A stretch of DNA of 64,000 nt from Vibrio sp. 10N.286.49.B3. Its GTDB lineage: Bacteria; Pseudomonadota; Gammaproteobacteria; Enterobacterales; Vibrionaceae. Location of the stretch: contig NZ_MCUV01000013.1 of the NCBI RefSeq assembly GCF_002873395.1, forward strand, positions 62,001 to 126,000, given 5' to 3'. The notes beneath the pieces were generated by a model. That model was not told the DNA's origin, did not search any database, and worked only from the letters and a program-made list of their open reading frames with translations. Each line of letters opens with the position of its first letter. The stretch's first letter is position 1. This document shows positions 26,139 through 36,967 of this stretch, piece after piece. The position numbers and the translations under genes are program-made.

Positions 26139-26279
26139 TTACTCGACTGACAAACCACCAAGTTCTTGAGCTTCTTTAACTGCTGCTAGAAGAGAAGAGA
26201 TACTTTGTACCTGCTCTGAATCTTCGACTTGTTGTTCCGCATCCTGTGGAACAAAAACGTAATATTTATTGAAATACAT
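26139..26279 (-). CDS. Small ORF, 46 aa
   Basis: ATG at 26279 on the minus strand, stop TAA at 26139-26141. The product begins MYFNKYYVFVPQDAEQQVED and ends QELGGLSVE, acidic and helical. A GAGG sits nine bases upstream of the ATG, a good ribosome-binding site. It fills the gap between dbpA and the deaminase gene and has no overlap with another gene. Family and function unknown; the well-formed start and low-complexity-free sequence favour a real small protein. Confidence 0.6.
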   Translation of the reverse strand: MYFNKYYVFVPQDAEQQVEDSEQVQSISSLLAAVKEAQELGGLSVE

Positions 26280-26399
26280 GAGAATGACCTCGTTTTTGAA
26301 CGTAGGGCAATTATGCCTTAATTAAAAACTGTGAACCTCATCCATTTTATATTTTTTTAAGGTGTAGACTAAAAGGCGTAGAAGGTGGTAGTGCAATAA

Positions 26400-26843
26400 T
26401 TAATCTAACTCTTTTATTGGCAGCCAATGTATCGTCACGCCTGACTGTTCAAACATATCTTGGCTCACCTTTATTTTATCCCCCCAACGAGATAAAAAAT
26501 CTTCACTTTGTTCAGGGCAATGTACTGATTTTATCCCTGTCTGAATGATTTTTGCAGCGCAGTTTGGGCAAGGGAAGTGAGTTACCCAAATATCACATTC
26601 ATCAAGATCTCGCTTGGCAAAAAGAATGGCATTTTCTTCTGCATGTAATGTCTTTAATAACTTCATATCACGACTATCAGTTGCAACGCTATCTGAAACA
26701 CCATGTGGATAGCCATTAAATCCAACCGATACAATACGATTTTTTTTGGTAATCACTGCACCGACTTGAGTGGAAGGATCTTTACTCCAAGATGCAACTA
26801 ATTCGGCCATTTGAAAAAAACGTTTCGACCATTTTGTCATCAT
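26400..26843 (-). CDS. dCMP deaminase-like zinc enzyme
   Basis: 147 residues from the ATG at 26843, preceded by GAGAG; a longer in-frame start at 26954 would add 37 residues unlike the family. Zinc ligands are visible as HAEENA (His and catalytic Glu) and PCPNCAAK (two Cys), and SKDPSTQVGAVI is the substrate-binding segment of the dCMP deaminase / ComEB family. It would deaminate dCMP to dUMP; a modified or different substrate is possible. Vibrionaceae otherwise use Dcd for dCTP, so it may be a salvage enzyme. Confidence 0.83.
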   Translation of the reverse strand: MMTKWSKRFFQMAELVASWSKDPSTQVGAVITKKNRIVSVGFNGYPHGVSDSVATDSRDMKLLKTLHAEENAILFAKRDLDECDIWVTHFPCPNCAAKIIQTGIKSVHCPEQSEDFLSRWGDKIKVSQDMFEQSGVTIHWLPIKELD

Positions 26844-27131
26844 ATTTGCTCTCTCTATAAGTGGTTTATTTATTCCAATCTTGTGCCGCTGCTTAGGGCG
26901 CTTCCTATCATACTGAAAAACCATCTTAAAAGGTAAGTAGTAAAAATAAATCATTAACTTTTCGTTATGAAGGCTGGATACTTTTGTGGGATTGTAAGAT
27001 TTAGTGAATGTAAGTCCTCTTATTTATATCTTGAAACAATAAAACAGGTTTCATTCATAACCGTCTGACATTCATGAATGATTGATCCGCTAAATTAGAG
27101 GCTAATTCTATATTCACACAATGGTTTGTTT

Positions 27132-28250
27132 ATGCGTAAAGTGATGCTTTTAAGTGCAATGGTAAGCTCAGTGATGCTTAGTGGTTGTAATGATAATTCT
27201 GTAAGTAGCCAATCAGCACCGTTACCCCTTGTTACTGCTCAAAATGTTGAGGTTATTCCGTACCAGCAAGGTAAATCTTATATCGGGCGTGCAGATGCAG
27301 TTGAAGATACCGAAATTACCGCTCAAGTCTCAGGTTACTTACAAGGACATCACTTTGAAGAAGGCGAAATGGTAAAAAAAGGGCAGTTGCTTTATACCAT
27401 TGAACCTTCTTCTTTCGAAGCACAAGTGGCCAGCGCAAAGGCGGCGGTTGCTCAAGCTAAAGCGACATTAAAGAAAGCAGAACTAGATTTTAAGCGCGGA
27501 GAAAACTTATTACCGAAAGGCAGTATTTCCCAATCGGAGTTTGATGCTTTAACCGCGAATTTATTAGGGGCACAGGCACAGTTAGAGTCAACAAAAGCAC
27601 AACTTATTTCAGCTGAAGTGAATTTGTCGTACACCAACATTCGAGCCCCCTTTGATGGGCGAATTAGTGATAGCAAAGTGAGTCAAGGTTCTCTTGTTTC
27701 TCCCTCATCAGGTACGTTAACCACGTTAGTGAGCTTAGATCCCATACATATTGGCTTTAGCATCAGTGAACGTGAACGCTTAGCGTTTGGTATGGATAAA
27801 ATGCAAGGAACAGGTGCAGAGGATGATAATGGTGTTGAAGTCAGAGTGATTCTAGAAAATGGCAACGAATTTGAGCATTTAGGTCAATTAGACTTTTTAG
27901 GCAATCGCATAAATCTAAATACCGGTACGATTGCTTTACGTGCCATCGTTGATAACCCACAGCAGCGCCTGCTTCCAGGTCAACATGTGATGGTTGATTT
28001 ACGTGAAAAGCAAGCGATTGAAGCACTTGTTATCCCACGTCGCGCTGTGCAAACCGATTTAGAAAGTGATTTTGTTATGCTAGTCGCAGAGGGAAATATT
28101 GCTGAGCGTCGAAATGTCACCTTAGGTGCACAGGTCGAGGGTGGCATTATGATCCGCTCTGGCTTAGAGCCTAATGATACTGTTATTACCAAAGGTTTAC
28201 AGCGTATTCGTAATGGTATGAGTGTTAGTTTGCAAGATTCTGAGCAATAA
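27132..28250 (+). CDS. RND efflux membrane-fusion lipoprotein
   Basis: 372 residues from ATG 27132 (the frame also opens two codons earlier at a TTG). Lipobox LSGC places the mature Cys at about 19, for inner-membrane anchoring in the periplasm. The HlyD/AcrA layout is clear: the lipoyl half-motif GYLQGHHFEEGEMVKKGQLL, a helical hairpin (VASAKAAVAQAKATLKKAEL), NIRAPFDGRISDSKVSQG, then beta-barrel. It couples the pump encoded 12 bases downstream to an outer-membrane channel such as TolC, which is not encoded here. Confidence 0.9.
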   Translation: MRKVMLLSAMVSSVMLSGCNDNSVSSQSAPLPLVTAQNVEVIPYQQGKSYIGRADAVEDTEITAQVSGYLQGHHFEEGEMVKKGQLLYTIEPSSFEAQVASAKAAVAQAKATLKKAELDFKRGENLLPKGSISQSEFDALTANLLGAQAQLESTKAQLISAEVNLSYTNIRAPFDGRISDSKVSQGSLVSPSSGTLTTLVSLDPIHIGFSISERERLAFGMDKMQGTGAEDDNGVEVRVILENGNEFEHLGQLDFLGNRINLNTGTIALRAIVDNPQQRLLPGQHVMVDLREKQAIEALVIPRRAVQTDLESDFVMLVAEGNIAERRNVTLGAQVEGGIMIRSGLEPNDTVITKGLQRIRNGMSVSLQDSEQ

Positions 28251-28262
28251 GGAGCGTTTGTT

Positions 28263-31200
28263 ATGTTAAGTCGTTTCTTTATTTTAAGACCTAAATTTGC
28301 GCTCGTTATTTCGATTATCCTTACGTTGGTGGGTTCTATCGCTTTAGCTATTTTACCAGTGGCTGAATATCCTAAAATTAGTCCGCCATCGGTGAGTGTG
28401 ACGGCATATTATGCAGGCGCAAGTGCAGAAGTGGTTGAACAAGCCATTGCCGATCCTATCGAAGCGTCAGTGAATGGCGTAGAGGGCATGATATACATGT
28501 CTTCTAAGAGTGCAAATGATGGCTCCTACTCCTTAAATGTAACTTTTGATGTGGGTACTGACCCTGATATGGCTCAGGTCAACGTACAAAACCGAGTTGC
28601 ACAAATAGAATCAAAACTGCCTCAAGATGTACGGATGGCAGGTGTGACCGTGCGTAAACGTTCACCCGATCTATTAATGGTATTAAACTTCTACTCGCCC
28701 GATGGTAAGTATGATGATCAGTTCCTGATCAACTATATCAACCTAAACGTCAAAGATCAGTTAACCCGTGTACAAGGCATCAGTGATGTTAACGTGATCG
28801 GTGGTGGTGAATACGCCATGCGAGTTTGGCTTGATCCGGAAAAGATGACCAACCTTAACCTAACCACTTCTGATGTGTACGCTGCTTTAGCTGAGCAAAA
28901 CGTACAAGTGGCAGCAGGACAAGTGGGGGCGGCGCCTTATCACGATGCTCAGGAGGTTCAGTTTAACTTAGTGACCAAAGGGCGATTAGAAACGGTTGAA
29001 GAGTTTCAAAAAGTCGTACTACGTGCTAACTCTGATGGATCAAGTGTTTACCTGCAAGACATTGCTCGAGTTGAACTTGGTAAAAAGTTTTACAGCGGTA
29101 ATGGAGAGTTCCGAGGGCAGGATGCTTCAATCGTAGCGCTCACCTTACAATCAGATGCCAATGCATTAGAAAGTGGTGAAGCGGTCATGAAGCTGTTAGA
29201 TGGCATGAGTGTTAACTTCCCTGAGGGGATGGTGTATGAAACCAGTTACGACACGACCATTTTTGTCGCAGAATCAATTAAAGGCGTACTGATAACATTA
29301 CTGCAGGCTATTTTATTAGTTATTGCTGTAACTTACCTATTCCTTGGCAGTGCACGAGCGACCTTAATCCCTGTTATTGCTATTCCGGTGTCTTTAATCG
29401 GTACTTTTGCTGTGATGCAAGTGACCGGTTTTACCATCAATACCGTGACTCTCTTTGGCTTGATCTTAGCGATTGGTATTGTGGTGGATGATGCGATTTT
29501 GGTGATTGAAAATGTCGATACCACCATGGCAAAAAATCCGACAGTAACGCCGCGTCAAGCGACTTTAATAGCAATGAAAGAGGTAACGGGTCCAATTATC
29601 ACCTCAACCTTGGTGTTATTAGCGGTATTTATTCCCGTTGCGATGTTGCCAGGTATCACTGGGATAATGTATCGCCAGTTTGCATTAACCATCTGTATTG
29701 CTGTTGTTATTTCATCGATTAATGCTTTAACTTTATCTCCTGCACTCTGCTCTTTGGTACTTAAGCAAGGTGGAGAAAATACCCAAAGATGGTTTAAAGC
29801 TTTCAACCAAGGTTTAGATAAACTCACCACACGTTATGGCTTTATTGCTGGCTACTTAGTGAAAAAATCGCTGATTCTGCTGACTTTCTTTGCTGTTGCA
29901 ATGGCGTCGGTAGTCTTTCTAGCCAAAACAACATCGACGGCATTTGTTCCTCAGGAAGATAAAGGTATTTTACTGGTTAATGTTCAGTTGCCTGACTCAG
30001 CCTCTTTATCAAGAACGCAGGAGACAAGCGAACAGCTAATGGCGCTGGTGGAATCTGAGCCGGGTATAGAAGCGGCGACGGTTGCTAATGGTTATGCCTT
30101 TATGACGGGAGCTGCTGCTTCAAATGGTGCTTCATTTTTCATTAAGTTAAAAGATTGGGAATATCGTAATGCATTAGGTGATGGTCACTCTGCCAATGAA
30201 ATTGCCGCGCGTATCAATGCGAAAGCAAGTCGAGAGATCCCTCAGGCGATTATTTTTGCTATGGGACCACCGGCAGTTCCTGGTATGGGTGCAGCATCGG
30301 GTTTTGAGTTTGTCCTTGAAGATGCGCTTGGGCGTAGTCGAACCGATCTTGCAGTAGTGATGGCTGATGTTATCAAAGCGGCTAATGAACAGCCTGAGAT
30401 TGCGCATACCTTTAGTACCTTCCGTGCTAACGTTCCGCACTACTATGTCGATATTGATCGCGAGAAAGTTCAGCAACTTGGTATTCCATTAGGCAGCGTA
30501 TTTCAAACGTTACAAGGTAATCTTGGGTCGATATACGTTAATGACTTTACGATGTTTGGTAAAAACTTCCGAGTAACCATGCAGGCGGATGCTCAGTATC
30601 GTAGCGGTATGGAAGATTTGTCACTGTTTCATGTACGCTCAGCTAATGGCGATATGATCCCTCTAAGTACTTTAGTCACTTATGAGCAAGTCTTTGAACC
30701 GGATGTAGCATGGCGTTATAACATGTATCGCAGTGCGGTTATTCAGGGGCAACCAGCACCAGGTTACTCGAGTGGTGATGCGATTGCTGCAATGGAGCGG
30801 GTAGCGGCCGAGGTATTACCGCAAGGCTATCAATACGAATGGACAGGGATGGCATACCAAGAGAAACTTGCCGGAAGCCAAGCGATTTATGCCTTTGGAC
30901 TTGCTTTAATCTTTATCTACTTGTTCATGGTTGCTCAGTATGAAAGTTGGACGATTCCAGTGGCGATTATTCTGGTTGTTCCAGTGGCAACTTTAGGTTC
31001 ATTTATTGCGCTGCGTTTAGCGGGAACACCATTAAACTTATATGCTCAAATAGGCTTAGTTCTCTTGATAGCCATGGCTGCTAAAAATGCAATCTTGATC
31101 GTCGAATTTGCTAAGCAAGAGCGAGAAGAGAAAGAAGTACCATTAGATGAAGCGGCAACGAAAGGGGGAATGTTACGTTTCCGTGCTGTGAATATGACAT

Positions 31201-31412
31201 CGTGGTCATTTATCTTGGGTATCTTTCCACTGATCTTTGCTAGTGGTGCCGGGCATATTAGCCAAAACTCATTGGGTATTTCATTGATCGGCGGGCTTTT
31301 GTGCGTTCTTCTGGCTGGAACCTTCCTCATCCCTGGCTTCTACGCCTTCATTCAGCGCCGACGTGAGAAATTTCATGGGGGAAGCACGAAACTGCTCCCA
31401 CTTGATGATTAG
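28263..31412 (+). CDS. RND multidrug efflux pump (HAE1 family)
   Basis: 1049 residues, normal for AcrB/MexF-type pumps. It starts [20 protein letters not shown] with the first of twelve membrane helices. The two large periplasmic loops are present, and the proton-relay Asp pair lies in [34 protein letters not shown] marks the second porter loop. It exports drugs, dyes or fatty acids by proton antiport with the upstream fusion protein. AAGGAG precedes the ATG. No local regulator is encoded, so control is probably distant. Confidence 0.93.
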   Translation: MLSRFFILRPKFALVISIILTLVGSIALAILPVAEYPKISPPSVSVTAYYAGASAEVVEQAIADPIEASVNGVEGMIYMSSKSANDGSYSLNVTFDVGTDPDMAQVNVQNRVAQIESKLPQDVRMAGVTVRKRSPDLLMVLNFYSPDGKYDDQFLINYINLNVKDQLTRVQGISDVNVIGGGEYAMRVWLDPEKMTNLNLTTSDVYAALAEQNVQVAAGQVGAAPYHDAQEVQFNLVTKGRLETVEEFQKVVLRANSDGSSVYLQDIARVELGKKFYSGNGEFRGQDASIVALTLQSDANALESGEAVMKLLDGMSVNFPEGMVYETSYDTTIFVAESIKGVLITLLQAILLVIAVTYLFLGSARATLIPVIAIPVSLIGTFAVMQVTGFTINTVTLFGLILAIGIVVDDAILVIENVDTTMAKNPTVTPRQATLIAMKEVTGPIITSTLVLLAVFIPVAMLPGITGIMYRQFALTICIAVVISSINALTLSPALCSLVLKQGGENTQRWFKAFNQGLDKLTTRYGFIAGYLVKKSLILLTFFAVAMASVVFLAKTTSTAFVPQEDKGILLVNVQLPDSASLSRTQETSEQLMALVESEPGIEAATVANGYAFMTGAAASNGASFFIKLKDWEYRNALGDGHSANEIAARINAKASREIPQAIIFAMGPPAVPGMGAASGFEFVLEDALGRSRTDLAVVMADVIKAANEQPEIAHTFSTFRANVPHYYVDIDREKVQQLGIPLGSVFQTLQGNLGSIYVNDFTMFGKNFRVTMQADAQYRSGMEDLSLFHVRSANGDMIPLSTLVTYEQVFEPDVAWRYNMYRSAVIQGQPAPGYSSGDAIAAMERVAAEVLPQGYQYEWTGMAYQEKLAGSQAIYAFGLALIFIYLFMVAQYESWTIPVAIILVVPVATLGSFIALRLAGTPLNLYAQIGLVLLIAMAAKNAILIVEFAKQEREEKEVPLDEAATKGGMLRFRAVNMTSWSFILGIFPLIFASGAGHISQNSLGISLIGGLLCVLLAGTFLIPGFYAFIQRRREKFHGGSTKLLPLDD

Positions 31413-31493
31413 ACAGCAGGTTGACTGTGGCAGACCTTGCCTTCGCATAGGTAAGGTTAGCAATTTAACAGTATAAACCTAGTCAAAATAAAG

Positions 31494-31545
31494 CCTCGGA
31501 ATTGATTTTTACTTTTAGTATTAATTAATCTATCCGAGGTTTTTT
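31494..31545 (+). terminator. Intrinsic terminator after the RND operon
   Basis: CCTCGGA (31494-31500) and TCCGAGG (31533-31539) pair around a 32-base A+T-rich loop and TTTTTT follows. On the minus strand CTTTATTTT follows the stem, so it may also serve the convergent kinase gene. Confidence 0.75.
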
Positions 31546-31547
31546 AT

Positions 31548-34085
31548 TTAATGAGCGACATGCTGTTCAATCATTTCATATAATTTGTCTTTTTTAAGCG
31601 GCTTACACAAATACCCATCCATACCAACATCACTGCATTTTTGCACATCTTGATCGAGCACACTTGCAGTTAAAGCAATGATTGGCATTGGTGCTAAATT
31701 ATTCTCTTGTTCAAACTGCCTTATTTCTGTTGTGGCAGTAAAACCATCCATAACGGGCATCATGCAGTCCATGAGAACCACTTGATAGGTATTGCCATCT
31801 TTGATCATATTTAAAGCTTCTAAACCATTATTGGCTATTTCAAAACTAAACCCACCTTTTTTGAGAAATAGAGTAGCAACTTTCTGATTAACAAGGTTAT
31901 CTTCGACGATTAATACCGGTAGGCTAGTCGTCTCATCGACTTTGTGATCTTTTTTATTGCGAAAGTTATCTGTTGTATTGCGAGAGTTATCTTGGTCATT
32001 ACCGGTATTAGTTTGTGTTTCTTCAGGCGCTAAAGGTGTACTGTCAATTGTTGATAGAGATTGCCTATGCTGGAAGTTTTCATAACTGTTTTGAATGACT
32101 TTAATAAGTCGACTACCTAATAAAGGAAATTTAACTAATCCATCAATTTTATCGTTATAGTCAAAGCTAGGTAATAAAATATCATGCACCACAATAATCG
32201 GGGTATTAGGGTGCTTGAGCGAAAGGTCACTAATATGACTCATTACTAAGTTCGACGCTTGATGGTGATACAATATAATATCGCTATCTTGTGTCTGTTC
32301 AATATTGTTAGATGAGGATATGCTTGCAAAGTTATAAACGCCCAACTCTGTTTTTAGACAGTTAACGACAAATAACTCTGAACTAATAATCGCGATCTTT
32401 TTCTTTGTGATAGCTTGTGGAAGCTGTGGCTGTGGTAAATTCGTGTCGACATCTAAAGTGAAAAAGAAGGTACTACCGACCCCTTTAGTTGAGTTTATTT
32501 CTAAATTCCCACCCATTAATTCGACAAGCTGGTAGCTAATATTGAGTCCCAAGCCGGTACCACCAAACTGTCGTGTAATCGAGTCATCTTCTTGAGTGAA
32601 TGGAGCAAATATTTTTTCTTGCTTATCTTTTGCTATTCCTATCCCACTGTCACTAATAGCAAAATGTAATAAAAGGTGGTTAGTTTCAGCACTTTTTGAG
32701 GTGCTCAGTTTCAGAGAAATGCTCCCTTTATCAGTAAATTTAACCGCATTAGACATTAAATTCATTAGTATTTGGCGTAGGCGGTGTTCATCTAATAATA
32801 CACGAGCAGGTACTTCTGGGCTTATATCGATATTAAGCTGGAGTGACTTTTCAACTATTTTAGCCATAACCATTGCTGCACTATCATAAATCACTTCTCT
32901 GGCATCAGAAGTGTGCGCGGTTACGCTAAGGTGACCGGATTCTATTTTTGATAAATCTAAAATGTCATTAATTAACATTAAAAGGGTATGAGATGAGGTT
33001 TCAACTGTATCTAAGTACTCCTCTTGAGTCGGTGTTAATCTTGTCTCTGATAATATTTCCGACATACCAATAATCCCATTCAGAGGCGTTCTTATTTCAT
33101 GGGACATGTTAGCGAGAAAAGCACTTTTGGCTATATTTGATGTTTTGGCTTGCTCACTCGATTCTCGAATACGTCGCTCTAGCTTTGAGATAGAGTTAGT
33201 CACAAACAGCAGCACAATAGCTAAAGTAACCCCCATGGCAAGCAGTACGCCTTGGCTTTGTATTTGGATAGTGTAGAGCTCGTCAGCTATTTCATGGCGG
33301 GCATCACTATACACTTGACTCAAATTGCTCTCCACATGATGAATAGCAATGCGTAACTCTTTAAATAGCCCTGAATTATAGTCATAGCCGAATTGTTCGT
33401 AAGCCTGTTCTAGCTCTTTAAAGCGGTTTTTATAATTATGCAGAGTGGTTAGGCTTTCCTGGTGGTTATCTTCAGCATGCTTGATTAGTAGATCAAGAGA
33501 GACGTGTAATGCCCATAGATGTGACCTTTCAAAAGTGCGGAAAAAGTAATAAGTATTTTCTTGGATATTAACCAGTAGAGATTCAAGTTTAGTATCACCA
33601 CTTCCCATGGTGGCATCTGTGATGTCAAACCAATCGTCTTTCAGTTCATCTATCAGACCTGTCTCTGTTTGTCTTTCACCATTAATAATAAAATGTAATG
33701 TAGACATACGGATAAATATATCGACATAAAGCATGATATTGTCATCCACTGCTTCAGCGGCAAATTTGGTGTCTAAATCGTTTTGTTTAATGAGTCGCTC
33801 AATCCGTTGAACACTGTCTTGGAGAGTGTTTGCCGTTTCAATAAATTGGTCTAAATACTTCACATCGATTCGGCTGAGAAAATCTTTTTCATTACGACGT
33901 AATGTGAGCATCAAGTTATCGGCTGCAGCTATCTCTAATTGTAATTGGTGCAGGGCTTTATTATTGGTTTGATAAACATGGATAGAATATGAAAAAAGCG
34001 CAAGCATGCAAAGCATAACGACGCTAGCTAGTTGCATTTGGTTTTTTATGGAGTGAGCAAGCCGTTGCTTGATTCTTGTGAGCAT
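31548..34085 (-). CDS. Hybrid sensor histidine kinase 1
   Basis: 845 residues from the ATG at 34085 (TAAGGATAG just upstream; a 12-codon longer frame lacks this). Two membrane helices (about 19-38 and 280-298) bound a ~240-residue helical periplasmic sensor domain. A DHp domain carries His in SHEIRTPLNG, and HATPase motifs NLMSNAVKF, DSGIGI and GGTGLGL are intact. A degenerate receiver follows (ISSELFVVNC to VKFPLLGSRL, lacking the Asp). A normal receiver (LIVEDNLVNQ, phospho-Asp in LMDCMMPVMDG, KPL) ends the protein. It lies 89 bases downstream of a second hybrid kinase and probably in its operon. The signal is unknown. Confidence 0.88.
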   Translation of the reverse strand: MLTRIKQRLAHSIKNQMQLASVVMLCMLALFSYSIHVYQTNNKALHQLQLEIAAADNLMLTLRRNEKDFLSRIDVKYLDQFIETANTLQDSVQRIERLIKQNDLDTKFAAEAVDDNIMLYVDIFIRMSTLHFIINGERQTETGLIDELKDDWFDITDATMGSGDTKLESLLVNIQENTYYFFRTFERSHLWALHVSLDLLIKHAEDNHQESLTTLHNYKNRFKELEQAYEQFGYDYNSGLFKELRIAIHHVESNLSQVYSDARHEIADELYTIQIQSQGVLLAMGVTLAIVLLFVTNSISKLERRIRESSEQAKTSNIAKSAFLANMSHEIRTPLNGIIGMSEILSETRLTPTQEEYLDTVETSSHTLLMLINDILDLSKIESGHLSVTAHTSDAREVIYDSAAMVMAKIVEKSLQLNIDISPEVPARVLLDEHRLRQILMNLMSNAVKFTDKGSISLKLSTSKSAETNHLLLHFAISDSGIGIAKDKQEKIFAPFTQEDDSITRQFGGTGLGLNISYQLVELMGGNLEINSTKGVGSTFFFTLDVDTNLPQPQLPQAITKKKIAIISSELFVVNCLKTELGVYNFASISSSNNIEQTQDSDIILYHHQASNLVMSHISDLSLKHPNTPIIVVHDILLPSFDYNDKIDGLVKFPLLGSRLIKVIQNSYENFQHRQSLSTIDSTPLAPEETQTNTGNDQDNSRNTTDNFRNKKDHKVDETTSLPVLIVEDNLVNQKVATLFLKKGGFSFEIANNGLEALNMIKDGNTYQVVLMDCMMPVMDGFTATTEIRQFEQENNLAPMPIIALTASVLDQDVQKCSDVGMDGYLCKPLKKDKLYEMIEQHVAH

Positions 34086-34174
34086 TACTATCCTTAGATG
34101 CTTGATACAAAGAGAGCGCAAAGTAAGCGTTAATTTTGATGAACTTATTTTATTATAGCTGCTAGTTCATAAGA

Positions 34175-36967
34175 CTACGCACTAAAGTTATCGCTCTCTT
34201 GGGTTAAACGTTTATCTAAAATCCGTCTTGCTTGATGGCTATTTACTTCAAGTAGATTGACCAAGGTCTGCATAGTTTCATTATCTGGCACCTTGCCATT
34301 ATCGGAAATAAGAGCGATCTCTGTGGCTTTGTTTAATAACTTAATCGCATTCATTTGGCGAGCAAGGTTCTGAATCGCCTGTGATGTTGTAGTAATATCC
34401 TCGCTGGAGTTTTCAGTATAAGCTCCAATTAACTGAGTGATGTAGTTTTCGGTTTTTTTGTATATATCTTCAACTTTATCATAGGCTTGTTGTCGGTTAC
34501 CTTGGTGATTCGCCAGTAAGTGCGCAAAACAAACTTCGGACTCCGTAAACTGATGCTCTGGTAACTGACCTAGTTTAGAGCGATGTAATTCAATCACAGC
34601 ATCGGATGAATTTGTTGTTTTATTCGTGACAAAGCGATGTTGATATTTTTGTAATGCATCGATAAAACTCGCTTTTTGTAGGGGTTTGGTGAGGACGTGA
34701 TCGACGCCTGCTTGGACAAAACTGTCATGTGCTTCTTTAAAGACATCAGCAGTACAACCGAGGATCACAATGGAGAGTTTTAATTCTTCTCGGATCACTC
34801 GTGTTGCTTCTATTCCATCCATCACAGGCATGTGGTTATCCATAATAATCAAGTCATAATGATCTTTTTGCAGCATATCGATAGCCACTTGACCATTTTC
34901 GGCGCAGCTTACAGTGTGACCTTGTTTGGTACAGAAGGTTTTGGCAACAATGGTATTGACTCGATTATCTTCAACTAAAAGAATCGATAATGAATCAACG
35001 AGTACATGCTGATCCAGTGATTGCTCTAGTTGAGTTTCTTCGTGAAGCGTATCGGTGTGAGATAACTCAAACGTGATCGTAAAGGTGGTTCCTATCCCCA
35101 TTTCACTTTCAACAACAATTGTCCCTTGCATTAAATCAATAAACTGCTTAACGATCGCAAGACCTAAGCCTGTCCCACCAAAGACACGGGTTGTTGAAGA
35201 CTCAGCTTGAGTAAATGGGTTAAAAATATCATCTAATCGCTCTTCTGGAATACCGATACCAGAATCTTTAATGATAAGGGTTAATTTATGTTTTTTATCT
35301 GCTAAAGGTTGATCGGAAAAAATAAGTCGTACAGTACCTGTCGTAGTAAATTTAACGGCATTACTTAACAAGTTGAAGATAATTTGTCTAATTCGTGCTT
35401 TATCACCATTATAGGTCAATGCTTGTGATGACAAATCTTGCAATTCAAACTCAATCCCTTTTTCGTGGCATAACACATCATAAGTGGATTTGATCGGTAA
35501 TAAAATATCGTCAAACTTGAATGGTAGCAGTTCGAGTTCCATTTTATTTTGCTCAATTTTCGAGAAATCAAGGATATCATTGAGTAATGAAAGTAAGTGG
35601 TTTCCTGATTCAATTAATATAGAAAGTTGTTCCTTTTGAGTTTTATTTTCTGTAGAGCTATCAATAATTTGAGCCATACCTAGAATTCCATTTAAAGGAG
35701 TACGTAACTCATGGCTCATGGTGGCTAAAAATGTCGATTTTGCATTGTTTGAGGCTTGTGCTTTTTCAACGGCTTTTTCTAAGTTATCTTCTAACTCTCG
35801 ACGTTTGGTAATATCCCTTTCAACGGCAATATAGCCAGTCAGTGTATCATCGTGATCAAATATTGGTGTGATCACTACATCAATCCAGTAAGGGTGACCT
35901 AGCTTATGGAAATTAATAATTTCAGTTTGAACGGCACTTCTTTGTTGAGCACACTTTTGCATTAATAGTAACTGCTCTTGATCCATCTCTTTCTTTTGCA
36001 ATAAGAGGCTCGAACTTTGATTGATCGCTTCAGTTCGAGAAAAGCCAGAAAGAGTTTCAAATCCTTTATTTACCCAAGTAATATAGCCAGCTCGATTCGT
36101 AACAAAGATAGCATCTTGAGCTGACTCAATAATAAATGCTAATTTTGAGCGCTCTTTTTCACTATCTAATAAATGTTGGCGAGTAACAAGTTTATGCTGA
36201 TAGTTGTACCACTGTTTCCAAAAAACATAGAGACTTAAACTGATAAATAATACGATAGAGAAAGTAATGATGTTATGTTTGTGCTCACTGCTCTCTGACT
36301 CCAAAATATGATTAAAATCTTTTAAATCCGTATTGATGTCCTTTAATGCTATTGATGAAGTTTGCTTGTTTATATCTTCGGTTACTCGATTACGTAATGA
36401 GATATAACTAATAAGATTATTAAAAATCTGATCATTAAATAGCGCAGTGCTGACCACTGGTTGTTCTATTTTTTCATAGGTAGCACTGAGTATTGATAGT
36501 CTATCATTTGTCTTTGGGTATTTATCAAGTAATTGGTTTTTAAGGCTTATTACTGTTTGGTTTGAGTAGGTTAAAGAAACCTTTGCGGCTAATAGTGTTT
36601 CAGCCGCTTGACTGAAAGCGTGCATTTTGTCATTAATTTTATTAGTGAGCGTGAAGGCGCTGTCATTATGGAAATGGATAGAAAGCAATGTGTTTTTACG
36701 GTTTTCTAACAAGCTTTGATATAAAAAATTAGCCTTATTCTCTATACCAACAATGCTTTGCGAAATATCATCGTATGACTTTGTTTGGTTGTAATGGAAG
36801 GTATAAATGTCCTCAAATGTTTTCGCCACCTGCAGTGTCAGGTTGTGGTAGTTAGCGCGGTATGTATTGATCATATAAGTTTGATAAATATTCATCGCAA
36901 TATTTAAACTAATAATCGTGATAGTCGTAATTATTACAGCCTCTAACTTAGTTGTTAAATTTTTCAT
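34175..36967 (-). CDS. Hybrid sensor histidine kinase 2 with PAS domain
   Basis: 930 residues. Two membrane helices (about 8-28 and 231-250) enclose a periplasmic helical domain. A PAS domain follows (IESAQDAIFVTNRAGYITWV to TGYIAVERDITKRR), then DHp with SHELRTPLNG, HATPase (NLLSNAVKF, DSGIGIP, GGTGLGLA) and a receiver (LLVEDNRVN, phospho-Asp in IIMDNHMPVMDG, KPLQ). The last ~120 residues are helical and look like a phosphotransfer domain without its usual His (AIQNLARQMNAIKLL). The start overlaps the stop of the di-heme peroxidase gene by four bases (ATGA), so the two are translationally coupled and likely functionally linked. Confidence 0.88.
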   Translation of the reverse strand: MKNLTTKLEAVIITTITIISLNIAMNIYQTYMINTYRANYHNLTLQVAKTFEDIYTFHYNQTKSYDDISQSIVGIENKANFLYQSLLENRKNTLLSIHFHNDSAFTLTNKINDKMHAFSQAAETLLAAKVSLTYSNQTVISLKNQLLDKYPKTNDRLSILSATYEKIEQPVVSTALFNDQIFNNLISYISLRNRVTEDINKQTSSIALKDINTDLKDFNHILESESSEHKHNIITFSIVLFISLSLYVFWKQWYNYQHKLVTRQHLLDSEKERSKLAFIIESAQDAIFVTNRAGYITWVNKGFETLSGFSRTEAINQSSSLLLQKKEMDQEQLLLMQKCAQQRSAVQTEIINFHKLGHPYWIDVVITPIFDHDDTLTGYIAVERDITKRRELEDNLEKAVEKAQASNNAKSTFLATMSHELRTPLNGILGMAQIIDSSTENKTQKEQLSILIESGNHLLSLLNDILDFSKIEQNKMELELLPFKFDDILLPIKSTYDVLCHEKGIEFELQDLSSQALTYNGDKARIRQIIFNLLSNAVKFTTTGTVRLIFSDQPLADKKHKLTLIIKDSGIGIPEERLDDIFNPFTQAESSTTRVFGGTGLGLAIVKQFIDLMQGTIVVESEMGIGTTFTITFELSHTDTLHEETQLEQSLDQHVLVDSLSILLVEDNRVNTIVAKTFCTKQGHTVSCAENGQVAIDMLQKDHYDLIIMDNHMPVMDGIEATRVIREELKLSIVILGCTADVFKEAHDSFVQAGVDHVLTKPLQKASFIDALQKYQHRFVTNKTTNSSDAVIELHRSKLGQLPEHQFTESEVCFAHLLANHQGNRQQAYDKVEDIYKKTENYITQLIGAYTENSSEDITTTSQAIQNLARQMNAIKLLNKATEIALISDNGKVPDNETMQTLVNLLEVNSHQARRILDKRLTQESDNFSA

